Assembly (NCBI GenBank): GCA_027306495.1
Contig: DAHUZQ010000156.1
Location: forward strand, 1 to 42,123
Length of the DNA: 42,123 nt
Direction: 5' to 3'
Origin: Actinomycetota bacterium
GTDB taxonomy: Bacteria > Actinomycetota > Actinomycetes > Streptosporangiales > Streptosporangiaceae
The notes under the pieces were generated by a model that worked only from the letters and a program-made list of their open reading frames with translations, did no database searches and had not been told where the DNA came from. Numbering within the stretch: position 1 is the stretch's first letter; the number at the start of each line of letters is the position of its first letter. This document shows positions 1 to 8,575 of this stretch, piece by piece. Made by a program: the position numbers and the translations under genes.

Positions 1-876
1 TGACCTGGCCCGGGCCGGGCCCGGCCCGCGGGTATCCGCGGCCGGCCGGCCACCGGCCGCCGCGCTCCCGCCCGCCTCGGCGGCGCCCGCCTCTGCCGCA
101 GACGGCTCCCGCCCGGACATCTCCTCCGCGACGGATGGCCCCCGTACCGGCGACGGCCCTGGCGCGGACGGTGGGACGCCCGCCGGCGACGGTCCCGGTA
201 CGGACGATGAGCCGCCCACCGGGGACGGGCCCCGTGCCGCAGACTCCTCGCTGGAACGGGAACGGGTGCTCTCGGGCGCGGAACCTCGCCCACCGGAAAC
301 GGCCCGAGGGCCGCCCGGCGCGGTTCGCGAACGTGCCGCACGGCGCTCGTCCAGTGCCGCATCCGGCTGAGAAGCCGCGGCGGCCCGGACCGGTCCGGGC
401 ACCGCTTCCGCCGGTCTCCCGTCCCGGACAGGGCCTACGGGTCTTGGGCGGCTCGCGCTGTGAGCGCCGCCACGGGCCGCCCCGGCTGTCCGGACCGCGA
501 TCTCAGCCTGGCCCTCGTCACCTGGGCCATTGCGGCCGTCCGGTGAAGCCGTCCGGCCAGCACGGCGGGGGCGTGCCGGCACGGGCCCGGTTCGAGGCGT
601 TCCGCCCCTGCCTGCTCCGCCCCTGCCGCTGCCTGACCCCCACCGCTGCGACACAGCGGGCCAGCCCAGCCCTGCCTGCGCCTGGGCCACCGGTTCTGCC
701 GCGGTGGCCCCTCCGAAGATCTCTCCCCGTCTGCGTGCGACAGCGGTCCCCAGCACGATGGCAGCGACCCCGCTGAGGCCGATCGATATGTAGATGACAA
801 GCAGGCTGCTGGCGAGCACCCCTGCAATCAGTACCGCCAGAGCAGCACCGACAAGGACGGCGCTGGTCCGGATCAT
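1..876 (-). CDS. Membrane protein with long disordered tail, cut by the left window edge
   Basis: From an ATG at 876 the minus strand stays open for 292 codons to base 1, so the 3' end is missing. Residues 1-48 hold two hydrophobic segments (about 5-26 and 28-45) ending in VARRR, which predicts a two-helix membrane hairpin. The rest is rich in Ala, Gly, Pro, Arg and Ser without a recognisable domain, probably a disordered cytoplasmic tail. A weak purine-rich ribosome site (GGAAGCGAG) precedes the start. The gene lies 45 bases after divIVA on the same strand, so it may be cotranscribed with the division genes. No function is assigned. The hydrophobic start supports a real gene; the low-complexity tail could partly be a high-GC open frame. 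Confidence 0.6.
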   Translation of the reverse strand, partial: MIRTSAVLVGAALAVLIAGVLASSLLVIYISIGLSGVAAIVLGTAVARRRGEIFGGATAAEPVAQAQAGLGWPAVSQRWGSGSGRGGAGRGGTPRTGPVPARPRRAGRTASPDGRNGPGDEGQAEIAVRTAGAARGGAHSASRPRPVGPVRDGRPAEAVPGPVRAAAASQPDAALDERRAARSRTAPGGPRAVSGGRGSAPESTRSRSSEESAARGPSPVGGSSSVPGPSPAGVPPSAPGPSPVRGPSVAEEMSGREPSAAEAGAAEAGGSAAAGGRPAADTRGPGPARARS

Positions 877-921
877 CTGCTCGCTTCCAGGCGGCTGGGC
901 TCCCGCCGAACGGCCGGATCG

Positions 922-1746
922 CTACCGGCGGTCGTGTATGGAGCTGTCGATCGAGTGGAAACCACCAGTGTGCGGAGCGGTGTCCGGAGGTGTCATGTAT
1001 CCACCCGTCCCGTTGCGGGGCTCAATCCTCGGCATGCCGATCGTCGACTGCGGGCCGGTCACCGCGGGGAACGCGCCGCTGTCGGTTGCGCCAGCCTCCA
1101 GGTCGCGCAGCTGACCTTCCAGGTAGGCCTTGAGCCGGCTGCGGTACTCGCGCTCGAACGCGCGCAGGTCGTCAACCCGGCGCTCAAGCTCTTCGCGCTG
1201 CTGGACCAGCGAGCCCATCGCCTGGCGGTGCCGCTCCTGCGCGTCCCGCTCCAGGCTCTCGGCCCGGGCACGTGCGTCACTGGTGACCTGCTCAGCCTGC
1301 CGACGGGCCTTGCCGAGGATCTCGTCGGCCTCGCGCCGGGCGCGTCCAAGGGTGTCGTCGGCCTCGCGCCGGGCGTCGGCGATCGCCTGGTCCGCCGTCT
1401 GCTGGGCCAGCGCCAGGACACGTGCAGCCGTGTCCATGTTGTCCTCGGGCGGCATGCCCATCATGACGGGCTCCGGCCGACGGTCGGGCTCGGCCATCAA
1501 GGGTTCGGCCGTCATGAAGTCGGGCTCAATGTCCGCCAGCGGCGAACTGAGCGCGGAGACGGTGGACTTGCCCCCGCGCAGGCACTCGGACAGCTTCGCC
1601 CGGAGGTCCTCGTTGTCCTGGAGGAGCCGGTCAAGCTCAACCTCTACCTCGTCGAGGAAGGCGTCGACCTCTTCCTCGTCGTAGCCTGGCCGGAGCCTCG
1701 TTGTGCTGAACTGCTTATTCCGCACATCCGCGGGCGTCAGCGGCAT
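922..1746 (-). CDS. divIVA: DivIVA / Wag31 polar growth and septum-site protein
   Basis: Encodes 274 residues. The N-terminus MPLTPADVRNKQF followed by RPGYDEEEVDAFLDEVE is the DivIVA membrane-binding domain. Residues about 105-215 form a long coiled coil with repeated ARREADEIL-type heptads, and a variable Gly/Pro-rich tail follows. In actinobacteria DivIVA (Wag31) marks poles and curved membranes and directs apical peptidoglycan synthesis; that role is family knowledge. The ATG at 1746 was chosen because it gives the family N-terminus and has GGAGG just upstream. The frame is open further upstream but would run into yggT. It is the penultimate visible gene of the division cluster. Confidence 0.95.
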   Translation of the reverse strand: MPLTPADVRNKQFSTTRLRPGYDEEEVDAFLDEVEVELDRLLQDNEDLRAKLSECLRGGKSTVSALSSPLADIEPDFMTAEPLMAEPDRRPEPVMMGMPPEDNMDTAARVLALAQQTADQAIADARREADDTLGRARREADEILGKARRQAEQVTSDARARAESLERDAQERHRQAMGSLVQQREELERRVDDLRAFEREYRSRLKAYLEGQLRDLEAGATDSGAFPAVTGPQSTIGMPRIEPRNGTGGYMTPPDTAPHTGGFHSIDSSIHDRR

Positions 1747-1787
1747 CTCGCCTCCTCGGCGCTTGGTGTTTCTTGGACGGTACCTGA

Positions 1788-2072
1788 TCAGAGCAGCTGG
1801 ACGGCGTTGATCAGGAGAATAAGCGCGAAGAACAGCACCATGAAGCTGAGGTCCAGGGCCATCCCGCCGAACCGCAGGACCGGTATGAAGCGCCTTAGGA
1901 GCTTTAGGGGTGGGTCGGTCGCGGAGAAGATCGCCTCCGCCGCGACCAGCAGCGGCCCGCGCGGCGTCCAGGAGCGGGCGAAGACCTGGACCCAGCTGAA
2001 GATCAAACGTCCGATCAGCAAGAGCAGGTATGCCCACAGCACGTACCAGACAACGATCCTTGCGATCCCCAC
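1788..2072 (-). CDS. YggT/YlmG family membrane protein
   Basis: Encodes 94 residues from a GTG start. Two hydrophobic stretches (about 5-28 and 70-93) flank a loop with SWTPRG and ATDPPLKLLRRFIP, which is the usual YggT signature (residues about 51-66). YggT/YlmG proteins are small inner-membrane proteins that sit between sepF and divIVA in Gram-positive division clusters. Their exact role is not settled; effects on membrane or septum organisation are reported for the family. The position between sepF and divIVA matches the conserved order. Confidence 0.9.
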   Translation of the reverse strand: MGIARIVVWYVLWAYLLLLIGRLIFSWVQVFARSWTPRGPLLVAAEAIFSATDPPLKLLRRFIPVLRFGGMALDLSFMVLFFALILLINAVQLL

Positions 2073-2147
2073 AGCCCTGTCCCGCCTTTAGCGCCGTTAC
2101 CTGGCCGACGGGCGCAGGCAGCGGCTGGCCAGCTACCCGGTCAGCGG

Positions 2148-2624
2148 CTAGCTCTGGTTGAAGAAGCCCCTCTCCGCGATGCGGGCCTTGTCCTCAGCCG
2201 TTACCTCGATGTTCGCGGGGGAGAGCAGGAAGACCTTGTTGGTCACCCGGTCGATGCTCCCGCGCAATCCGAAGATGAGCCCTGCCGCGAAGTCAACCAA
2301 CCGCTTGGCATCGCTGTCGACCATCTCAGTCAGGTTCATGATCACCGGAGTGCCTTCGCGGAAGTGCTCCCCGATGATCCGTGCCTCATTGTACGTGCGC
2401 GGGTGCAGTGTGGTGATGCGCGCCAGGTCCGGTGACTGCGCGGGGCGGGGCGCCGGGATACCGTCGTCGGGGAGCATCTCCGGCCCTGCCATGACGGCGT
2501 GCTGCTGGACAGGCTCCTGCTCGTACTCCGGATACTCCTCATAAGAGTCGTAGCCGTCTTCGTACTGGCGATCGTCCTCGACCAGCCCAAGGTAGACCGC
2601 CATCTTGTGCATCGCGCCGACCAT
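2148..2624 (-). CDS. sepF: SepF cell division protein, FtsZ membrane tether
   Basis: Encodes 158 residues. The N-terminus [18 protein letters not shown] is a likely membrane-binding amphipathic helix. An acidic Tyr/Glu-rich linker (about 18-65) follows, then the SepF domain (about 68-155) with [29 protein letters not shown] and [16 protein letters not shown]. Family knowledge: SepF binds the FtsZ C-terminal peptide and anchors the Z-ring, and it is the main FtsZ anchor in actinobacteria, which lack FtsA and ZipA. GGAGGAC lies at good distance before the ATG at 2624. The gene follows that of the PLP-binding protein. Confidence 0.96.
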   Translation of the reverse strand: MVGAMHKMAVYLGLVEDDRQYEDGYDSYEEYPEYEQEPVQQHAVMAGPEMLPDDGIPAPRPAQSPDLARITTLHPRTYNEARIIGEHFREGTPVIMNLTEMVDSDAKRLVDFAAGLIFGLRGSIDRVTNKVFLLSPANIEVTAEDKARIAERGFFNQS

Positions 2625-2672
2625 GCGTCAGTCCTCCGTGGTCCCCAGTCACACGCTCGCTCGGCACGGACA

Positions 2673-3413
2673 TTACCTGAACAAGCCTGGCCGACCTCCG
2701 AGCAACGCCGTACCGATGCGCAGGTGTGTCGCGCCGGCCGCCACCGCCTCCTCCAGATCTGCGCTCATACCGGCTGACACCATCACCGCCCGGGGGTCAA
2801 CCCGCCGGACATCTGCCGCCAGCGCTGCCAGGCGGCCGAACGCCTCACGCGGCGGGACGCCGAGCGGGGCGACGGCCATGTTCCCCCCGAGCAGCAGGCC
2901 CCGTTCGCCGGCCACCTGGGCGGCGAGTCCAGCCAGGCGGCCGGCCGGGGCGCCGCCCCGGCCGGGCTGATCATCGAGACTCACCTGGACCAGGCAGGTG
3001 ATCTCACGCCCGGCCCGCCGAGCCTGTGCGCCCAGGGCAGCCACCAGCCGTGGCCGGTCGACGGAGTGGACAACGCGCGCGTAGCGGACCACGCTCCCGC
3101 ACTTGTTGGTCTGCAACTGACCAACGAAGTGCCAGGACAGCGCGGGCCTGAGGTCGGCACAGGCCGCTGCCTTGGGTGCGGCCTCCTGATCCCTGTTCTC
3201 TCCCACGTCGAGAACGCCGAGTCCGTGCAGCAAGCGGACATCGCTCGCCGGAAACGTCTTGGTGACCGCGATCAGCGTGACCTCGCGGGAGTCGCGCCCG
3301 GCGGCAGCGCAGGCATCAGCGATCCGGGCGCGGACCCGGGACAGGCTCGCGGCCAGTTCGGCGCGGCGTCCCGCTGATTCCCCCGCCAGCGGGCCGTCAT
3401 CTTCGGCTGGCAA
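2673..3413 (-). CDS. YggS/PROSC family pyridoxal 5'-phosphate-binding protein
   Basis: Encodes 246 residues. It is a single TIM-barrel domain of the alanine-racemase N-terminal fold. VTKTFP (about 50-55) contains the PLP Schiff-base lysine. WHFVGQLQTNK, VHSVDR, GMSADLEEAV and LRIGTALLG are family motifs. PROSC proteins have no known catalysis and buffer PLP in the cytosol. The start is a TTG at 3413: it is the first start-like codon after an in-frame TGA and gives the expected N-terminus, but it has only a weak ribosome site (GGTAAG). The gene starts 92 bases after ftsZ, where most actinobacteria carry pgeF, which is missing here. Confidence 0.93.
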   Translation of the reverse strand: MPAEDDGPLAGESAGRRAELAASLSRVRARIADACAAAGRDSREVTLIAVTKTFPASDVRLLHGLGVLDVGENRDQEAAPKAAACADLRPALSWHFVGQLQTNKCGSVVRYARVVHSVDRPRLVAALGAQARRAGREITCLVQVSLDDQPGRGGAPAGRLAGLAAQVAGERGLLLGGNMAVAPLGVPPREAFGRLAALAADVRRVDPRAVMVSAGMSADLEEAVAAGATHLRIGTALLGGRPGLFR

Positions 3414-3505
3414 TGGCTTACCGGATCAGCACGATCGCCGGTCCGCCCCGGCTGCCCCCGGCCGCGGGACCTGTGGCGGCCCGGCAAGGCCGGGTGCCCG
3501 CTGCA

Positions 3506-4885
3506 TCATTTGAGGAAATCGGGGACGTCGAGTTCGTCGTCATCCTCGAAGACCACCGACCGCCGCCGGGTGGTCGCCGCGTCGAAGACGCGGGCCGCCG
3601 CGGCCTGATCGGTACGCGGGCGGCCGGGCGTGCCCTCGTCCACCCCGGCACTCGCCGGCTGGTCCCGTGCCCCCGGAGCCTGATCCCCGGCATTGTCCGG
3701 GCCGGGCGCCCCGTCCGCGGCGTGCGCCTGCTCACCCGCGGGGCCATCACCGGCCGATGCGCCGGCGGCCCTGCCCGCGCCCTCCGGCGCCGGGTACCCG
3801 AGCGTAGCGGCCAGGCCGGACCCCGCCATCGGGTCGGCGCCCACGGCATCGCGGGGAGCCGGGAAGGCGGGCCGGGCACCCGCGCCGTCCACCGTGACCC
3901 TGCCCGCGTCCAGCCGGATCGGGTGGGCCGGGCGCATCCCGGTCTCATCGAACCCGGCCGCGATGACGGTTACCCGCACCTCGTCGCCGAGCGCATCGTC
4001 GATCACCGCGCCGAAGATGATGTTGGCCTCGGGAGCCGCGGAGTTGGCGACGAGCTGGGCGGCCTCGTTGATCTCGAACAGGCCCAGGTCCGACCCGCCC
4101 TGGATGGACAGCAGCACCCCGTGCGCGCCGTCGATGCTCGCCTCCAGCAGGGGACTGGAGATCGCCATCTCGGCGGCGGCCACGGCCCGGTCGTCACCGC
4201 GGGCCGACCCGATGCCCATCAGCGCGGAGCCCGCACCGGACATCACCGACTTCACATCGGCGAAGTCCAGGTTGATCAGGCCCGGTGTGGTGATCAGGTC
4301 GGTGATCCCCTGGACACCGGACAGCAGCACCTGATCCGCCGCCTTGAAGGCGTCGAGCACGCTGACATGCCGGTCCGAGATCGACAGCAGCCGGTCGTTC
4401 GGGATGACGATCAGGGTGTCCACTTCACCCCGGAGCCGCTCGATGCCCAATTCCGCCTGGGCTGCCCGCCGCTTGCCCTCGAACCCGAAGGGCCGGGTGA
4501 CCACGCCGATGGTGAGCGCGCCGAGCGAACGGGCCACGTTCGCGACGACCGGGGCGCCGCCGGTGCCGGTCCCGCCGCCTTCCCCCGCGGTGACGAAGAC
4601 CATGTCGGCACCCTTGATGACTTCCTCGATCTCCTCCCGGTGGTCGTCGGCCGCCCTGGTACCGACATCCGGGTCGGCCCCCGCCCCCAGGCCCCGGGTG
4701 AGCTCCCGCCCAACGTCCAGCTTCACGTCGGCGTCGCTCATGAGCAGTGCCTGCGCGTCGGTGTTGATCGCGATGAACTCAACGCCCTTGAGGCCCTCTT
4801 CGATCATCCGGTTCACGGCGTTGACGCCGCCCCCACCGATGCCGACGACCTTGATGACCGCCAAGTAGTTTTGCGGTGCTGCCAC
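3506..4885 (-). CDS. ftsZ: Cell division GTPase FtsZ
   Basis: Encodes 459 residues. The tubulin signature GGGTGTG lies at about 103-109, the T7 loop [11 protein letters not shown] at about 205, and the C-terminal SepF-binding peptide [11 protein letters not shown] ends the protein. Between core (to about 315) and tail is a Pro/Ala/Gly-rich linker of about 130 residues. FtsZ polymerises with GTP into the Z-ring. The GTG at 4885 was chosen because it yields [13 protein letters not shown], the standard actinobacterial N-terminus; an open extension reaches 4930 but is not expected. A 289-base gap separates it from ftsQ, the largest within the division cluster, so ftsZ probably has its own promoter. 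Confidence 0.97.
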   Translation of the reverse strand: MAAPQNYLAVIKVVGIGGGGVNAVNRMIEEGLKGVEFIAINTDAQALLMSDADVKLDVGRELTRGLGAGADPDVGTRAADDHREEIEEVIKGADMVFVTAGEGGGTGTGGAPVVANVARSLGALTIGVVTRPFGFEGKRRAAQAELGIERLRGEVDTLIVIPNDRLLSISDRHVSVLDAFKAADQVLLSGVQGITDLITTPGLINLDFADVKSVMSGAGSALMGIGSARGDDRAVAAAEMAISSPLLEASIDGAHGVLLSIQGGSDLGLFEINEAAQLVANSAAPEANIIFGAVIDDALGDEVRVTVIAAGFDETGMRPAHPIRLDAGRVTVDGAGARPAFPAPRDAVGADPMAGSGLAATLGYPAPEGAGRAAGASAGDGPAGEQAHAADGAPGPDNAGDQAPGARDQPASAGVDEGTPGRPRTDQAAAARVFDAATTRRRSVVFEDDDELDVPDFLK

Positions 4886-5051
4886 GAGGAGGGCCCTTTC
4901 CGCTCGTTCCGCTACCGTGTGCCTGCCCACCTGCGTTTACTCTCAGTGGACCCGCTATCTGGTGAAAGCGGCCGTATCAACGGTCCACCGAAGCGCGCCC
5001 GAGGCGGCGGCCGGGGGCATTTACGCGATGTCCAGTGAGTTCAACCCTCAC

Positions 5052-5064
5052 TCTCAACTTGAGA
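5052..5064. promoter_or_regulatory. Palindrome TCTCAACTTGAGA in the ftsQ-ftsZ gap
   Basis: A perfect 6+1+6 inverted repeat, TCTCAA-C-TTGAGA, lies 167-179 bases before the ftsZ start codon in an unusually AT-rich patch (5041-5075) for this genome. On the ftsZ strand it is followed by a second GTTGA element. It resembles a regulator site or part of a promoter for ftsZ. A weak promoter-like pair, TTGATA (4975-4980) and TAGCGG (4952-4957) with a 17-base spacer, lies closer to ftsZ. The function is inferred from position only. Confidence 0.4.
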
Positions 5065-5174
5065 TTTACAGTTGTGCTAGGCTGGCGGCTGATACGGACA
5101 GTAGGGTCGGCTGTAGCCAGGGTCAACTCGCCACGCGCGAAGCCTGCGGTCAAGTCGCTTTGGCGTGCCCTGGA

Positions 5175-5999
5175 TCATTGCTTGGTTACCGCTACCCCCG
5201 GCGTGCTGACGTCGTAGACATGCGCGTGGGTCCGCATGAGCACGGCCAGTTCGGCAGACTTCTGGCCCGCATCCCCGGGCTGGCCCCAATCGATGATCGT
5301 GCCATCGGCCAGGCCCACACTCACTCCCGCCGATGTCGCCGCGCTCAGCCAGCGCACCTGGCCCACGAGTGAGTGGGGCAGTTCCCCCAGCACCGCGGCC
5401 GCGGCACGCACCGCCGGATCGCCGGCCAGCCCGCCACGGCTTGCCGGGACAGTGAGCACAGGCAGCGGCGGGGCGCCGCGCGCCGAAGTCCGCACGGTCA
5501 CCCCGTCGGCGTCGACCAGCCGGTAATGGCCCGGCCTGCCGACCGCGAACAGGGGCACCCGCGGCCGTACCGTGATCACGACGGTGGCGGGCCAGTCGCG
5601 GCTCACCACGACGGATGCGACCTGCGAGATGTGCTCGACCCGCTGCCGCACCGCGGCGGCATTCACCCCGATCATGGGCTCGCCCACCGATACCTTCGCC
5701 GCCGCCAGCACCCGGGAACGGGGAACCAGCCTGTCCGCGCCGACCACCTGCACGGACCGGACGATCAGGAAGCGAGAGCCCAGCAGCGCCCAGGCAACCC
5801 CCGCGACCAGGCCAATCACCGCGACGGCGAGGCTGATGGCGCGCCAGGGATGCCGGCTCCCACCTTCGGGCCGGCGTGCCTGCGGGTGGCCCGGTCCGGC
5901 CGGCGGCCGCCGCGCTCGCCCGGTAGCGGAAGCCCGTTCCCCACCGTCCGCGGCGACAGCCGCGCCGGCGCCGGGAGCGCGCCGCCCGCCAGCGGTCAT
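5175..5999 (-). CDS. ftsQ: Cell division protein FtsQ
   Basis: Encodes 274 residues. A basic, Pro/Ala-rich cytoplasmic tail (1-52) precedes one membrane helix (about 54-77). The POTRA domain begins at FLIVRSVQVVGADRLV, and an FtsQ beta domain follows (VVVSRDWPATVVITVRPRVPL, YRLVDADGV). FtsQ joins FtsB/FtsL and PBP3 in the divisome, with its bulk outside the membrane. The ATG at 5999 overlaps the murC stop as ATGA, indicating coupled translation. The downstream gap carries regulatory candidates for ftsZ. Confidence 0.94.
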   Translation of the reverse strand: MTAGGRRAPGAGAAVAADGGERASATGRARRPPAGPGHPQARRPEGGSRHPWRAISLAVAVIGLVAGVAWALLGSRFLIVRSVQVVGADRLVPRSRVLAAAKVSVGEPMIGVNAAAVRQRVEHISQVASVVVSRDWPATVVITVRPRVPLFAVGRPGHYRLVDADGVTVRTSARGAPPLPVLTVPASRGGLAGDPAVRAAAAVLGELPHSLVGQVRWLSAATSAGVSVGLADGTIIDWGQPGDAGQKSAELAVLMRTHAHVYDVSTPGVAVTKQ

Positions 6000-7435
6000 C
6001 CGTGAGCCCCGGCCGGAGTCAGCATCTCCACGATCACCGGGCCGAGCGCGGTGATGTCCCCGGCACCCCTGGTCACCACCAGGTCCCCGGGGCCCGCCAG
6101 CGAGGCTGCGATGGCTGGCACTTTCGCGCGGTCCGGGATGAAGTGGCCACGTCCGCCGGGCACGGCGTCGGCGACCAGGGCGCCGGTCACCCCGGGCTCG
6201 GGGTCTTCCCGGGCAGCGTAGACATCCAGCACCACGGCTTCGTCGGCGAGTGCGAGCGCCGCCCCGAACTCGGCCGCGAACAGCCTGGTCCGGCTGAACA
6301 GGTGCGGCTGGAAGACCGCGACGACGCGGCCGCCGGGCCGGATCTCGCGGGCGGCGCGCAGGTCGGCGGCGATCTCAGCCGGATGGTGGGCATAGCTGTC
6401 CAGCACCAGCACCCCGCCCGCCTCCCCCTTGGGCTCCATCCGGCGCCGCACACCGCGATAGGCGGCCAGGCCGCCGGCAATCGCGCCGGCCGGAACCCCG
6501 AGTTCGAGCCCGGCTGCGTAGGCCGCCGCGGCATTGAGCGCGTTGTGGCGGCCGGGCACGGCCACGCTCAGGGACACCACAGCGGGGGTGCCGGGCGGTG
6601 CGGCCGGACCGGTGGTGACGTCCAGGCCGATGCGCATGCCATCGGGCCGCAGGCCGGTGATGCGGTAATCCGCCCCGGCAGCCGTCCCGTAGGTGCGGAC
6701 CCGGACACCCCCGCGCTCGCTCACCAGTTCCGCGAGCGCCCGGGCGCCGGGGTCGTCGGCGCAGGCGATCAGCGTCCCACCCACCGTGATCCGGCCGGCG
6801 AAGGCCGCGAAGGTGGCCTCGATGGCCGCCAGGTCCGGGTAGTTGTCGAGGTGGTCGGCGTCCACGCTGGTGACGATGGCCAGCTGGGGAGCCAGCATGA
6901 GAAAGGACCCGTCGCTCTCATCCGCCTCCGCGACGAATATGTCCCCCGCCCCGTCGCCCGCCCCGACGCCGGTCTCGGTCAGGATGCCGCCGATCACGTA
7001 ACCCGGATCGGCCCCGCTGTGCCGGAGCACGGTGGTGAGCATGCAGGTCGTCGTGGTTTTGCCGTGGGTGCCGGCCACCGCCACCCCGCGGCGGCCGAGC
7101 ATCAGCGAGGCCAGCGCTGCCGCCCTGTGCAGCACCCGCAGCCCGCGGCGGCGCGCCTGGGCCAGTTCGGGGTTGTCCGGCCGGATCGCCGACGACACCA
7201 CCACGGTGTCCGCGTCACCGACATGGGCGGCGGCGTGCCCCACCTGGACCCGGGCACCCGCCGTGGCCAGCGCTGCCAGCAGGCCGCCGGCCGCCGCGTC
7301 GCTGCCGGACACCGTCATGCCCCGGGCCAGCATGAGCTGGGCGATCCCGGACATGCCCGCCCCGCCGATCCCGATGAAGTGGACCCTGCCAAGATCGGCG
7401 AGCGGTACCGGGGCGACCGGCGGGACGAGTCCCAT
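5996..7435 (-). CDS. murC: UDP-N-acetylmuramate-L-alanine ligase MurC
   Basis: Encodes 479 residues. The N-terminal domain starts with RVHFIGIGGAGMSGIA (UDP-substrate Rossmann domain). The ATP loop GTHGKTTTT lies at about 121-129, then ADESDGSF and the C-terminal ligase motif SYAHHPAEI. MurC adds L-Ala to UDP-MurNAc in the cytosol, the first step of the stem peptide. Start codon ATG 7435 lies one base after the murG stop, and its end overlaps ftsQ by 4 bases. Length and motifs are normal. Confidence 0.97.
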   Translation of the reverse strand: MGLVPPVAPVPLADLGRVHFIGIGGAGMSGIAQLMLARGMTVSGSDAAAGGLLAALATAGARVQVGHAAAHVGDADTVVVSSAIRPDNPELAQARRRGLRVLHRAAALASLMLGRRGVAVAGTHGKTTTTCMLTTVLRHSGADPGYVIGGILTETGVGAGDGAGDIFVAEADESDGSFLMLAPQLAIVTSVDADHLDNYPDLAAIEATFAAFAGRITVGGTLIACADDPGARALAELVSERGGVRVRTYGTAAGADYRITGLRPDGMRIGLDVTTGPAAPPGTPAVVSLSVAVPGRHNALNAAAAYAAGLELGVPAGAIAGGLAAYRGVRRRMEPKGEAGGVLVLDSYAHHPAEIAADLRAAREIRPGGRVVAVFQPHLFSRTRLFAAEFGAALALADEAVVLDVYAAREDPEPGVTGALVADAVPGGRGHFIPDRAKVPAIAASLAGPGDLVVTRGAGDITALGPVIVEMLTPAGAHG

Positions 7436-7436
7436 C

Positions 7437-8561
7437 TCAGCCGACCCGGCTGCCGGCCGAATGCCGCGCCCGCCTGCCCGGCCGCCTGCGGATGATCTTC
7501 AGCACTTCCGCAGCCATCCGGTCGTCGCTGTCCCGCACGCCCATGCTGGCCGAGGCCTCGGACATGGCGACCACCCGGTCGGGATCCAGCAGGATGGGCA
7601 CGAGCACCCCCCGGATCCACTCCGGCGTCAGCTCCGCGTCATCCACGATCAGCCCGCCCCCGGCCGTCGCGATGGGCTCGGCGTTCAGCCGCTGTTCGCC
7701 GTTCCCGTGCGGAAGCGGCACGTAGACGGCGGGAAGCCCGACCGCGGTGAGTTCGGCGCACGTCATCGCGCCGCTCCGGCAGACGGCGAAGTCGGCCGCG
7801 GCATAAGCGAGGTCCATCCGGTCCACGAAAGGCACCGTGACGTATGGCGGGCCGCCCGGCGCGAGCCGGACCTCTTCCTCATTGCGTGGACCGAGGATGT
7901 GCAGCACCTGCACACCGGCTGCCCGGATGTCCTCCGCAGCGCCCAGGACTGCCCGGTTGACGGCACGGGAGCCCTGCGAGCCGCCGGTGACCAGCAGCAC
8001 CGGCAGATCGGGGCGCAGCCCGAAATAGGCGCGGGACTCATCGGTCAGCGCGAGCCGGTCCAGCCGCGAGATCTCGGCGCGCAGCGGGATACCGATGTAG
8101 GTGGCGCCCGGAAGGCCGGTCTCCGGCTGGCCGCTGAACACGTGATCGGTGAACCGCGCGCCCAGCCGGTTGGCCAGGCCGGGCCGGACGTTCGCGTCGT
8201 GGACCACGATGGGCACGTGGCGCCGCCGGGCCGCCAGGTACGCCGGGGTGGCGACGTAGCCGCCGAAGCCGACCACGATCTGCGCCGCCACCTTGTCCAG
8301 CACGTCGCCGGCGGCGGCAACGGCACCGGCCAGCCGGCCCGGCACCGTGAGCAGCTTCGGGGTCAGTGAGCGCGGCAGCGGGACGGCCGGGATCAGCTCG
8401 AGTTCGTACCCGCGCAACGGCACCAGCCGCGTCTCCAGCCCACGCGCGGTCCCCAGGCAGATAATCGGAATGGCCGGGTCGGCACGCCGCAGGGCGTCCG
8501 CAAGGGCCAGGGCAGGCTCGATGTGGCCAGCGGTGCCGCCACCGGCGAGTACGACGCTCAT
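7437..8561 (-). CDS. murG: Lipid II synthase MurG (GlcNAc transferase)
   Basis: Encodes 374 residues. It has two Rossmann domains: LAGGGTAGHIEPALALADAL at the N-terminus and LLVTGGSQGSRAVN opening the second. CRSGAMTCAEL and a Gln in GNGEQRLNAEPI fit the UDP-GlcNAc site. MurG transfers GlcNAc to lipid I at the inner membrane face. A TTG at 8579 is in frame, but AGGAG lies 9 bases before the ATG at 8561, which also gives the usual start MSVVLAGGGTAGH, so that start was chosen. It begins 14 bases after ftsW. Confidence 0.96.
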   Translation of the reverse strand: MSVVLAGGGTAGHIEPALALADALRRADPAIPIICLGTARGLETRLVPLRGYELELIPAVPLPRSLTPKLLTVPGRLAGAVAAAGDVLDKVAAQIVVGFGGYVATPAYLAARRRHVPIVVHDANVRPGLANRLGARFTDHVFSGQPETGLPGATYIGIPLRAEISRLDRLALTDESRAYFGLRPDLPVLLVTGGSQGSRAVNRAVLGAAEDIRAAGVQVLHILGPRNEEEVRLAPGGPPYVTVPFVDRMDLAYAAADFAVCRSGAMTCAELTAVGLPAVYVPLPHGNGEQRLNAEPIATAGGGLIVDDAELTPEWIRGVLVPILLDPDRVVAMSEASASMGVRDSDDRMAAEVLKIIRRRPGRRARHSAGSRVG

Positions 8562-8575
8562 CGCCAGCTCACTCC

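Noticed and set aside
135-776. A 213-codon plus-strand frame near the left edge
   Set aside because: Arg/Pro-rich composition typical of a shadow frame; antisense to the partial membrane protein.
435-827. A 130-codon minus-strand frame near the left edge
   Set aside because: It overlaps the partial membrane protein in another frame, lacks hydrophobic or domain pattern and has no ribosome site.
3413-5038. A 541-codon open frame on the plus strand opposite ftsZ
   Set aside because: It is the complement of a clearly real gene in high-GC DNA; no domain features. The same holds for long opposite frames over murC (6002-7495), mraY (10051-11358), dinB (24217-25803) and efp/pepQ (28026-30032).
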